Shown piece after piece: positions 1 through 6,027 of a stretch of DNA of 6,081 nt. Under the pieces are notes generated by a model. It was not told where the DNA came from. It did not search any database and saw only the letters and a list, made by a program, of their open reading frames with translations. The stretch covers positions 1 to 6,081 of the forward strand of contig CAYJRR010000187.1 of assembly GCA_964372275.1 (NCBI GenBank). Reading direction: 5' to 3'. Both the position numbers and the translations under genes were made by a program. Position 1 is the stretch's first letter, and the number at the start of each line of letters is the position of its first letter. This DNA comes from CAYJRR01 sp964372275 [NCBI: uncultured bacterium]. Lineage in GTDB: Bacteria; CAYJRR01.

Positions 1-698
1 ATGACGCGGCACGGTTTTCCCGGGTGCGCGTCGGCGTCGCCCTCGGCCGGATCGCGCACGACGCCTGGCTCGACTCGCTGGCCGCGCGCGGGGTGCCCGT
101 GCGGCGGCGCGACCACCCCTTTGCGCACGGCTCGATCCATCGGCCGCCCGGCGCGCCGATCCTGGTCGACGCCTATCACCCGAGTCCGCTCAATACGCGC
201 ACCGGACGCCTGACCGCCGCGGCCTGGCGCCGGGTGTGGCGACGCGCCGCGCGGCTGGCCCGGGGAGGGGCCGGCGGCACGCGACCCGTGGCGACGGCCC
301 CCCGGGGGCGCGAGGTGGGCGGCTGGTATGTCTACCTCCTCCGGTGTGGCGACGGCACGCTCTATGCCGGGGTCACGACCGACCCGGAGCGCCGCCGTGC
401 GCAGCATGCCGGCGGCTCCGGTGCGCGATACACGCGGGGACGAGGTCCGGTGGAGATCGTCTACCTGGAGCGTGCCCCGACCAAGGGAGCGGCGCTGTCG
501 CGAGAATACCGAATTCGTTCGTTGAGCCGGGAGGGGAAGCTGGCCCTGGTCCAGCGTCAGCGGGCCGCGGATCCGGCGCTGGTGTCGATCACCATGTCGA
601 ACGGCGCGCCGGCGTCGTCCGCGCCGTCGTCGTCGGTCTCGCGCCGCCTCAATCCACCCGGCCGAGGATCTCCAGCGCCGCGGCGGTCAAGGCGGTGA
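1..698 (+). CDS. Uracil-DNA glycosylase (family 5-like) C-terminus fused to a GIY-YIG (YhbQ/UPF0213-type) nuclease domain; 5'-partial
   Basis: The gene runs in from the left edge; the first full codon is at 3 and the stop is TGA 696-698. Residues are numbered here from the GTG at 24, which is probably internal because the frame is open upstream. Residues 7-80 match the end of a family 4/5 uracil-DNA glycosylase: LGRIAHDAWL (7-16), FAHGS (33-37) and the DNA-binding/catalytic loop YHPSPLNTRTGRLT (51-64), whose NTxTGRLT ending is typical of family 5 (UdgB). The 4Fe-4S cysteines and motif A would lie upstream, outside the window. After a Gly/Arg/Pro linker (81-100) comes a GIY-YIG domain (101-187): YVY at 102-104, YAG at 114-116, ERRRAQH at 122-128, ARYTRGRGPV at 134-143 and the metal-binding Glu in SREYRI (E161). 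It resembles E. coli YhbQ in length and motifs. No stop separates the two domains. Residues 188-224 are a Ser/Pro/Arg tail past the usual YhbQ end, and the last 50 bp overlap the opposing amidohydrolase gene. GTG 315 could start a separate nuclease, but only a weak G-run precedes it. Inferred role: excision of deaminated or damaged bases plus strand incision. Confidence 0.82.
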   Translation, partial: DAARFSRVRVGVALGRIAHDAWLDSLAARGVPVRRRDHPFAHGSIHRPPGAPILVDAYHPSPLNTRTGRLTAAAWRRVWRRAARLARGGAGGTRPVATAPRGREVGGWYVYLLRCGDGTLYAGVTTDPERRRAQHAGGSGARYTRGRGPVEIVYLERAPTKGAALSREYRIRSLSREGKLALVQRQRAADPALVSITMSNGAPASSAPSSSVSRRLNPPGRGSPAPRRSRR

Positions 699-2067
699 TG
701 CCGGTGCGCAGCGCGGGGTCGATCTTGGGGGCGAACAGAGGGGAGTGGAGTGACGGGAGGGGCTCCTTGGCGGCGATGGCGGCGGGATCGGCGGCGCCGA
801 GCCACAGGAGCGACGACGGAATCCCGGCGCGCGCCAGCTCGCCGAAATCCTCCGCCCCCATCACCGGACGGCCTTCGACCACCTTCGACTCGCCGAGGAC
901 GGTGGCGATCGCCCCGGCCAGCCGTCGCGTCAGTGCCGGATCGTTGTAGGTCGCGGACGGCCCCTCTTCGACCGTGACCTCCGGTTCGCGTGGCGCCCCG
1001 GCGGCCGACGCCTCCGCCTTGACGATGCGACGGATGGCGTCGAGCAGCTTGCGGCGGACGTCGTCGCGGTAGGAGCGGACGGTGAGCTTCAGCGTCACCC
1101 GGTCGGGGATGATGTTGTGCTTGGTGCCGCCGTGGATCGCGCCGACGGTCACCACCGCCGGGTCGAGCGGGTCGTTCTCGCGGGAGACGATCGTCTGCAG
1201 CGCGAGGACGGTGCGGCTGGCGATCACCACCGGATCGATCGCGGCGTGCGGGGCGGCGCCGTGCCCGCCCCGGCCGAAGATCGTGACGTCGACCGAATCG
1301 ACGTTCGCCAGCGCGTAGCCCGAGACGTGCTCCACCGTGCCCGCCGCCGCCGTGCCCGAAACGTGCAGCGCCACCGCATGGTCGGGACGCGGGAAGCGGG
1401 TGAACAGTCCGTCGGCGATCATCGCCTTCGCCCCCGTGCCGAGCTCTTCGGCCGGCTGCCCGACCATCACCAGGGTCCCTCGCCATCGGGCCTTCGCGCG
1501 CGCCAGAAGGGTCGCCGCGCCGAGCCAGGAGGTCATGTGCACGTCGTGGCCGCACGCGTGCATGACGGCGACCTTCGAGCCTTCGCGGTCGGTCGCGGTG
1601 GCCCGGCTGGCGAAGGGGAGACCGGTCCGCTCCTCGACCGGGAGGGCGTCGAGATCGGTGCGCAGGAGCGCCGTCGGACCGGCGCCGTTCCGCAGAACGG
1701 CGACGATCCCGTGCCCGCCGACGCCGGTCGTCACCTCGAATCCGAGCGCGCGCATCCGCCGGGCGAGGAGCGCCGACGTCTTGGCCTCCTGCTTCGACAA
1801 CTCGGGTGCGCGGTGGAGATCGCGGTAGAGGCTCTCGAGCTCGGGAAGGAGCGGGTCGAGAGGAGCGAGGGCGGCGCGAACCGCGGCGGCGGGGGAACCG
1901 ATCGGAGCCGTAGCGGTATCGGCAACCGATCCGATCGGAGCCGAGCCCGTATCGGTAGCCGATCCGATCCGATCCCCGACGGCCGCGTTCGCGGCTACGG
2001 ACGCCGTTACGGCCACGGTCGCGACCGCGACCGCCGTCGCGGGCCGAAGACGAAAGCAGCGCCTCAT
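649..2067 (-). CDS. Exported M20D family metallo-amidohydrolase (hippurate / IAA-amino acid hydrolase-like)
   Basis: The protein is 472 aa, and family members hydrolyse N-acyl amino acids or similar amides with a dinuclear metal site. Residues 1-28 form a signal peptide (MRRCFRLRP, then an Ala/Val-rich core ending near ANA), so it probably acts in the periplasm or is secreted. Residues 34-58 hold two 11-residue repeats (IGSATDTGSAP, IGSVADTATAP) that act as a linker. The catalytic domain starts near 68, with LYRDLHRAPELS (80-91) and RTDLDALPV (136-144). Metal ligands follow the M20D pattern: Cys172 and His174 in HACGHD, Glu208 in PAEEL with general base Glu207, His235 in ALHVSG, and His441 in LHSP. 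The lid/dimerisation domain (about 255-370) has GRGGHGAAPH (265-274) and GGTKHNIIPD (313-322). The ATG start is supported by AGGAGAAGGAG 5 nt upstream and by an ATGA overlap with the preceding HEAT gene. The frame stays open upstream inside that gene, but this is a shadow of it. Nothing is missing, so an active enzyme is expected; the substrate is not readable from sequence. Confidence 0.93.
   Translation of the reverse strand: MRRCFRLRPATAVAVATVAVTASVAANAAVGDRIGSATDTGSAPIGSVADTATAPIGSPAAAVRAALAPLDPLLPELESLYRDLHRAPELSKQEAKTSALLARRMRALGFEVTTGVGGHGIVAVLRNGAGPTALLRTDLDALPVEERTGLPFASRATATDREGSKVAVMHACGHDVHMTSWLGAATLLARAKARWRGTLVMVGQPAEELGTGAKAMIADGLFTRFPRPDHAVALHVSGTAAAGTVEHVSGYALANVDSVDVTIFGRGGHGAAPHAAIDPVVIASRTVLALQTIVSRENDPLDPAVVTVGAIHGGTKHNIIPDRVTLKLTVRSYRDDVRRKLLDAIRRIVKAEASAAGAPREPEVTVEEGPSATYNDPALTRRLAGAIATVLGESKVVEGRPVMGAEDFGELARAGIPSSLLWLGAADPAAIAAKEPLPSLHSPLFAPKIDPALRTGITALTAAALEILGRVD
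1894..1968 (-). repeat. Two 33-bp tandem repeats plus a partial third copy inside the amidohydrolase leader/linker
   Basis: Read on the minus strand, copy 1 (1968-1936) encodes IGSATDTGSAP, copy 2 (1935-1903) encodes IGSVADTATAP, and a third begins at 1902-1894 as IGS. The DNA copies share most bases, including atcggatcg starts and gctccg ends, so this looks like a fairly recent in-frame duplication and not chance protein similarity. It lies just after the predicted signal peptide and before the catalytic domain, so it lengthens a flexible Ser/Thr/Ala linker without touching the active site. Confidence 0.8.
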
Positions 2068-3608
2068 CGGTTCTCCTTCTCCTGCGCCGCCTCGGCGGCG
2101 ATCGCCGGATCCGGGTCGTCCGCCGCCCGGCGCAACGCGTCCCGGTCGGCCGGATCGTCGCTTCCGATCGATCGAAGCGCGCGGAAGGCGGAGCGTCGGA
2201 CCTCGACGTCCCGGTCGGCCGTCGCCGTCCGCAGGATCTCCCGTGACGTCGCGTCGGGAAGGCGCGGGAGCGCCGCGATCAACGCCAGGAACGGTCGCGG
2301 CGAGAGCGTCAGTCGCGGCGACGCCTCGCGCCCCGACGCGTTTCCGCCGCGCGGCCCGGCGCGGGTCACGCCTTCCGTGCGCTCGGCCGGCCGGATCCGC
2401 GCGATCAGGCGGTCTCGCACGCGCACCAGGTCGGACCCTTCGCCGAGGGAAAGCGCGGCGATCGCCGCCTCGTCGTCGTCCGGGTGCCGGTTCAGGAGCT
2501 CCTCGAGCATCGGCAGCAGGTCGACCATGCCGGCCTTCCCGGCGAGACGCGCCGCCCGCGTCCGCCTCGCCGGGTCCTTCGACCCCAACTCGTCGGCGAC
2601 GGCGCCGACCAGGTCGGGCCGCTCGAGGTAGGCCGCCGCCGCATCGACGATCTCCTCGCGATCGCGGGCGCGCGCCCACCGGCGAAGCTCCGCCGCCGCC
2701 TCGGCCATCTCCAGGTCGGCCGGTCCTTGCGGCAGCCGCTCGCAGAAGGCGCGGACCGTCGAGCTCCCGTCGGAGAGGTCGTCGAGCGTGCCCGCGGGTC
2801 CGCCGTCGACTGCGTCGGCCGCCAGCCGGGCCAACAGCCGACACGCCCCGGCCAGCGTGTCGCGCGTGATCCCGCGTGCCTTCAGCGCTCCGGAAAGGTC
2901 GCAGCGCTCGGCGATCCCCAGCGCGAGGTACCCCTCCAGCGCGCCGGTCCGGTCGAGCCCCTTGGTGATCAACGCCTCGCCGAGGTCGAGGTCGTCGATC
3001 CGCATCAGACGCTCGACGACGTCGACCTTGGCCCAACCGTCGGTCTCGTCGAGGAGGGCGACCAACGCGGCGCGCGCCGACGGCCGCGGGTCGTTGGCGA
3101 GCGCGGTGGTGGCGAAGAGGCTGAACTCGGGGTGGCGCGCCATCGTGCGGAAGAAGGGGATCGTCTCTTCCTCCTGGAAGGGCCCCAACATCGCCATCGA
3201 CAGCTTCAGCGCGCGCACCCGGTCGGTGTGGAGCGCGATCGTGGACAGCGCATCGAAGAGCGGCTCCCAGTCGGCGAGATCGAGCCCCGAGATCCGCTCC
3301 AGGAGGTCGTCGACGATCGCCAGCGCGTCCTCCCGGTCGAGCGCTTCTTCCAGGCGCGCGATGGCGGCGTCGTCCGGTTCGCGGTGCGACGAGATCTCGC
3401 GCACCCGCGACTCGATGCTCTCGAGGGCGTGCGCGCGGGCCGTGGGGTCGACCTCCGGCAGCCCGTGGTAGAGGGCGATGTGATCGAGTCCGCCGGGCGA
3501 GAAGCGCGCCCCCGCCTCGGCCTCCGCCCCCGGGAGCGCCAACGCCTCCGGCGGCAGCCCCGGGCGCTCCTTGCGGATCGAGCGAAGGATCTTCTCGTAG
3601 ATCGCCAT
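2064..3608 (-). CDS. HEAT-repeat-like alpha-solenoid protein, cytoplasmic, function unknown
   Basis: The protein is 514 aa, with no signal peptide or membrane segment. It is nearly all helical and rich in Ala, Leu, Arg, Asp and Glu. HEAT/Armadillo-like helix pairs are visible at about 110-190 (including ATTALANDPRPSARAALVAL, 166-185), at 330-390 (ELGSKDPARRTRAARLAGKA, 340-359) and at the C-terminus (TADRDVEVRRSAFRALRS, 463-480, followed by AADDPDPAIAAEAA). Alternating D/N-P turns and Arg-rich second helices are the HEAT pattern. Residues 405-435 form a probably disordered Arg/Gly/Ser linker before the C-terminal repeats. Such solenoids are scaffolds for protein or nucleic-acid binding; no catalytic motif is seen and the partner is unknown. 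ATG 3608 is preferred over GTG 3665 because the longer form would run across the divergent control region and into the opposing gene. No Shine-Dalgarno precedes ATG 3608; a TATACT hexamer 10 nt upstream suggests near-leaderless initiation. Its TGA overlaps the ATG of the amidohydrolase, so the two are co-transcribed. Confidence 0.8.
   Translation of the reverse strand: MAIYEKILRSIRKERPGLPPEALALPGAEAEAGARFSPGGLDHIALYHGLPEVDPTARAHALESIESRVREISSHREPDDAAIARLEEALDREDALAIVDDLLERISGLDLADWEPLFDALSTIALHTDRVRALKLSMAMLGPFQEEETIPFFRTMARHPEFSLFATTALANDPRPSARAALVALLDETDGWAKVDVVERLMRIDDLDLGEALITKGLDRTGALEGYLALGIAERCDLSGALKARGITRDTLAGACRLLARLAADAVDGGPAGTLDDLSDGSSTVRAFCERLPQGPADLEMAEAAAELRRWARARDREEIVDAAAAYLERPDLVGAVADELGSKDPARRTRAARLAGKAGMVDLLPMLEELLNRHPDDDEAAIAALSLGEGSDLVRVRDRLIARIRPAERTEGVTRAGPRGGNASGREASPRLTLSPRPFLALIAALPRLPDATSREILRTATADRDVEVRRSAFRALRSIGSDDPADRDALRRAADDPDPAIAAEAAQEKENR
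2073..2083 (-). promoter_or_regulatory. Strong ribosome binding site of the M20D amidohydrolase
   Basis: On the minus strand AGGAGAAGGAG lies 5 nt before the ATG at 2067. It falls within the last codons of the HEAT gene. It fixes the amidohydrolase start and suggests that coupled translation is reinforced by independent ribosome entry. Confidence 0.75.
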
Positions 3609-3654
3609 CGGCGCGCGGAGTATAGCCGTTGGTTTCGGTGATACTGTTCCGTCC
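3609..3654. promoter_or_regulatory. Compact divergent promoter with an imperfect inverted repeat
   Basis: These 46 bp separate the HEAT gene (-) from the beta-barrel gene (+) and are visibly less GC-rich than their surroundings. An inverted repeat AGTATAGCC (3619-3627) / GGTGATACT (3637-3645) with a 9-nt centre pairs at 7 of 9 positions. Its outer arms read as -10-like hexamers: TATACT on the minus strand (3624-3619), 10 nt before ATG 3608, and GATACT on the plus strand (3640-3645), 9 nt before GTG 3655. Neither start has a Shine-Dalgarno, so transcripts would be leaderless or nearly so. No convincing -35 element was found. The dyad could also be an operator, but no regulator gene lies in the window. 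Confidence 0.5.
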
Positions 3655-4383
3655 GTGGGACGCACGGGGCGATTCGCGCTCGCCGCGCTGGCCGCGCTCC
3701 TCGGAGGATCGGGGGCGCGGTCGGCGATGGCGGAGCCGGTCGAAGGGCGGTGGAGTCTGTTCGTCGAGCCGGGGACGGCCTTCCCGCTCGACGTCGGCGC
3801 GCGGGTGACGTTCGACCGGGGCCGGGTCCGCGTGGGGGGCGAAGTCGGCTACCTTCCGGGTCCGTACGTCCAGGCGATCAATGCCATCGTGATCGCGCTC
3901 GGCGGCTACGACGAGGAGACGGCCGAGCTGATCGAGAAGTCGCTTCAGTCGTCGCTGGTCGTGCGCGCCTCCGCCGGCGGCCGGCCCCTGCGCCGGTGGG
4001 GACTCTACCTAGAAGGGGGCTACACGCTGGTAACCCTCGGCGGCGGCGTCGGCGGAGAGGACCTGATCGCGCTCGCGACCGGGGCCGAGCCCCCGGACGG
4101 CACCGGCGGCGAGCGGGACTACGACGTCGCCTCGACGCTGCACCTGCTCGGCGCCGAGACGGGATGGGAGTGGCGGTTGCGCCAGGGACGCCTGCAACTC
4201 CGCGCCGGCATCGGTTTCGTCACCACCGTCGCGGCGTCGACGTCGGTCGAGCCCCGTTTCCAGCCGCTGCTGCCGCAGCTCCAGGAGGCGTTCACGTCGG
4301 ACGCCGAAGCGTACCTCGACGAGACCTATCTCACCTACGTGCACGCGCCGACGGTGGTCCTCTCCGCCGGCTGGCGCTTTTGA
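3655..4383 (+). CDS. Small exported outer-membrane beta-barrel protein, function unknown
   Basis: The protein is 242 aa. Residues 1-26 are a signal peptide (MGRTGRF, then an Ala/Leu core ending SAMA before EPVEG). The mature part has short alternating polar/hydrophobic strands typical of an outer-membrane barrel: WSLFVEPG (33-40), VRVGGEVGYL (58-67), LVVRASAG (101-108), WGLYLEGGYTLVTL (115-128), LHLLGAETGWEWRL (162-175), LQLRAGIGFVTTVA (180-193) and the end VVLSAGWRF (234-242). The C-terminal Phe is the usual BAM recognition residue. Two helical or loop insertions (about 70-98 and 200-222) interrupt the strand pattern. No family motif was recognised; about eight strands would fit its size. 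GTG 3655 is chosen because it gives a complete signal peptide. The next candidate, ATG 3727, falls at the cleavage site. There is no Shine-Dalgarno, consistent with a near-leaderless start behind GATACT. It is the first gene of a three-gene envelope cluster. Confidence 0.8.
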   Translation: MGRTGRFALAALAALLGGSGARSAMAEPVEGRWSLFVEPGTAFPLDVGARVTFDRGRVRVGGEVGYLPGPYVQAINAIVIALGGYDEETAELIEKSLQSSLVVRASAGGRPLRRWGLYLEGGYTLVTLGGGVGGEDLIALATGAEPPDGTGGERDYDVASTLHLLGAETGWEWRLRQGRLQLRAGIGFVTTVAASTSVEPRFQPLLPQLQEAFTSDAEAYLDETYLTYVHAPTVVLSAGWRF

Positions 4384-4395
4384 CGCGGCGGTCGC

Positions 4396-4400
4396 GGAGG
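4396..4400 (+). promoter_or_regulatory. Ribosome binding site supporting the ATG 4410 start of the porin gene
   Basis: GGAGG lies 9 nt upstream of ATG 4410. This favours 4410 over the downstream in-frame GTG 4434, which would give a shorter and more classical signal peptide but is preceded only by TAACGTTCCGCCCC. Confidence 0.55.
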
Positions 4401-4409
4401 TCCCGGGGG

Positions 4410-5522
4410 ATGGTCGTGGTAACGTTCCGCCCCGTGCGTGCGACAACGATCGCGCTCTTGTTCACGTCGATCCTCGCGCCGCGCGTGGCCGGCGCCGGCG
4501 CCACCGTCCGCATCGACGACCAGCGCTCGCTCACCGTCGCCCTGGCGCTCCGATCGAGCCTGACCACGACCGAGAAGGGGGCGCCCGACGGACGAAGGAA
4601 TTCGTTCGATCCGATCACCGACGGCGCGGTGGTGGCGGCGTCCGGCGAGCTCGAGAAGCGGATCAAGGTCCAGCTCAACCTGGTGCGTGCGACGGCGGGG
4701 GACGCGCGGGTGATGGACGCGATCCTGATGATCGAGCCGTCCGAGCGCTTCAAGCTCTGGACCGGCCGGTTCCTCGTCCCGGCCGACCGGGCGACGATGA
4801 CCGGACCGTTCTTCGGGGCGGCGTGGGATACGCCGTTCACCGCGGTGTGGCCGTCGGCCTTCGCCGGTCGCGATGACGGCGTCGCCGCCTGGGGACGGAT
4901 CGGGCCGGTGCGGTGGCACGGGGGGACGTTTCGCGGTCGCGATGGCGGCACCAACGTCGCCGACGATCCGCTCTTCGCCGGTCGGGTGCAGCTCGACCTG
5001 CTCGATCCGGAGCCCGGCTACTACGCCGCCGGAACCTGGTTCGGGAGTCGCCGCGCGCTTTCGATCGGACTCGCCGGCCGCGCGCAACGCAACGGCGCCG
5101 GGACCCCGGCCGATCCGGAGAAGGGGGTCCCGCTCGACCGCGGCTCGTTCGCCGGATGGAGCGCCGACCTGATCGCCGAGCACCGGCTCGGCGTGGCCGG
5201 CGTCGGAACGGTCGAGGCGGTCTTCTTCCGCTACGACCTCGACGGCGCCGCCGATCCGGCGCTGGTGGAAGGGGACGGCTTCCACCTGCTCGCGGCGTGG
5301 CTCGCTCCGTTCCCGGTGGGCCCGGGACGCGTGCAGGCGTCGGGGCGATGGCAGTCGTTCGACGCGGCCGAGGGACCTCGCCGCACGCGGTGGGACGCGG
5401 GTCTCGGGTACGTGGTGAACGGACACTTCACCAAGGTCGGGCTCGTCCTCTCCGGCGAGGACAAGGGGGCCGGCGACGGCGAGATCCGCTCGGCCAAGGT
5501 CGGCGTGCAACTGGTGCTCTAG
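4410..5522 (+). CDS. OprP/OprO-like (phosphate-selective porin family) outer-membrane porin
   Basis: The precursor is 370 aa, with a signal peptide through about residue 29 (RATTIALLFTSIL core, VAGAG cleavage zone). Family resemblance lies in the order of segments. Strands around LEKRIKVQLNLVRA (81-94) lead to VMDAILMIEPSERFKLWTGRFLVP in 101-124, the 'strand, then G-R/Q-F-x-V-P' signature of the phosphate-selective porin O/P family. Then come the constriction-type loop (125-150), AFAGRDDGVAAWGRI (150-164), and a strand/turn series to the end: WSADLIAEHRL (250-260), VEAVFFRYDL (268-277), FHLLAAWLAPF (291-301), VQASGRWQSF (308-317), WDAGLGYVVNGHFTKVGLVL in 328-347. The product ends in VQLVL, not the more usual Phe. 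It is somewhat shorter than OprP, so substrate choice cannot be inferred; phosphate, other anions or organic acids are all possible. It follows the small barrel gene by 26 bp, almost certainly in one operon. Using GTG 4434 instead would give 362 aa. Confidence 0.78.
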   Translation: MVVVTFRPVRATTIALLFTSILAPRVAGAGATVRIDDQRSLTVALALRSSLTTTEKGAPDGRRNSFDPITDGAVVAASGELEKRIKVQLNLVRATAGDARVMDAILMIEPSERFKLWTGRFLVPADRATMTGPFFGAAWDTPFTAVWPSAFAGRDDGVAAWGRIGPVRWHGGTFRGRDGGTNVADDPLFAGRVQLDLLDPEPGYYAAGTWFGSRRALSIGLAGRAQRNGAGTPADPEKGVPLDRGSFAGWSADLIAEHRLGVAGVGTVEAVFFRYDLDGAADPALVEGDGFHLLAAWLAPFPVGPGRVQASGRWQSFDAAEGPRRTRWDAGLGYVVNGHFTKVGLVLSGEDKGAGDGEIRSAKVGVQLVL

Positions 5523-5533
5523 AAAAGGACGGC

Positions 5534-5538
5534 GAGGA
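5534..5538 (+). promoter_or_regulatory. Ribosome binding site of the NTF2-like gene
   Basis: GAGGA lies 6 nt before ATG 5545, inside the 22-bp gap after the porin stop (TAG 5520-5522). A second purine run, AAAAGGA (5523-5529 area), is farther upstream. The close spacing supports operon translation from the same transcript as the porin. Confidence 0.6.
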
Positions 5539-5544
5539 CGACCG

Positions 5545-6027
5545 ATGTCGACGTTCACGATCCTGGGAATCGGGCTTCTTCTCGCGGCGCCGGCCGCGGG
5601 CGCCGCCCGGAAGCCGGAGGCCGCGGCGCCCGCCGCCCCGCAGGCCGACACCGAGCCCGCTCCCGCGGCCGCGGTCGCCGACGCGCTCGGATCGGCTTTG
5701 AAGTCCCGCGATCCGGCGAAGGTCGGCGCGCTGCTCACCCCCGACGCGGCGGTGGTCTTCGTCGTCGACGCGCGGGCGGTGAAGCGCGTTCCGGACGAAG
5801 CGTTCCTCGGCCGCGAGCAGGTCCGCGACTTCCTCGACGCCTACCTCCCCGGATTCGACGGCGAGATGGGCGCCATCACCGCGTCGGGCGACCGCGCGAG
5901 CGGGACCCTTTCGTTCGGCTGCGACCGGTTCCGGCGCCTGGGCCTCGACCGCGTCGAGGTGCAGCCCGCCGTCGTGCCCCGCGGCGGAAAGGTGCTCTCC
6001 CTGACCCGGACCGCCGAGCCCGCCTAG
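5545..6027 (+). CDS. Exported NTF2-like (SnoaL/DUF4440-type) small protein, possibly truncated
   Basis: The protein is 160 aa to the TAG at 6025-6027. Residues 4-21 are a hydrophobic export signal (FTILGIGLLLAAPAAGAA). No Lys or Arg precedes the hydrophobic core, so it is a weak signal peptide. An Ala/Pro linker follows (22-43). Residues 44-157 have an NTF2-like layout: an N-terminal helix VADALGSALKSRDPAKVGALLTPDA in 44-68, strand VVFVVDA, helix REQVRDFLDAYL (90-101), then strands around MGAITASGDRASGTLSF, RVEVQPAVV and GKVLSLTR. These folds are cone-shaped barrels that bind small ligands or dimerise; some are enzymes. No catalytic Asp/His set could be assigned, so no reaction is proposed. 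It lies 22 bp behind the porin, in the same operon. The same frame stays open after the TAG with NTF2-like sequence, so this may be the first half of a two-domain protein. Confidence 0.72.
   Translation: MSTFTILGIGLLLAAPAAGAARKPEAAAPAAPQADTEPAPAAAVADALGSALKSRDPAKVGALLTPDAAVVFVVDARAVKRVPDEAFLGREQVRDFLDAYLPGFDGEMGAITASGDRASGTLSFGCDRFRRLGLDRVEVQPAVVPRGGKVLSLTRTAEPA

Noticed and set aside
300-590. GIY-YIG domain as part of a homing endonuclease or mobile intron
   Set aside because: The domain matches small YhbQ/UPF0213 proteins and not homing enzymes. No DNA-binding NUMOD/zinc-finger module, intron or split target gene is present.
1960-1976. GATCC-rich run as a CRISPR or integration-site repeat
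   Set aside because: It is part of the 33-bp coding repeat of the amidohydrolase. There are no unique spacers and no flanking integrase gene.
1117-2631. 504-codon plus-strand frame opposite the amidohydrolase and HEAT genes
   Set aside because: Arg/Gly/Ser-rich sequence without domains, antisense to two well-supported genes. Long antisense frames are expected at this GC content.
649-3036. One 795-aa protein on the minus strand covering the amidohydrolase and part of the HEAT gene
   Set aside because: The upstream 323 codons are an Arg/Gly-rich out-of-frame shadow of the HEAT gene. The signal peptide, Shine-Dalgarno and ATGA overlap all place the real start at 2067.
3609-3665. HEAT gene starting at GTG 3665, adding 19 residues
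   Set aside because: It would consume the whole divergent control region and overlap the start of the opposing gene. The extra residues look like translated promoter DNA.
4335-5738. 467-codon minus-strand frame opposite the porin
   Set aside because: Low-complexity Arg/Pro/Glu-rich translation. The plus strand encodes a recognisable porin with a signal peptide and barrel strands.
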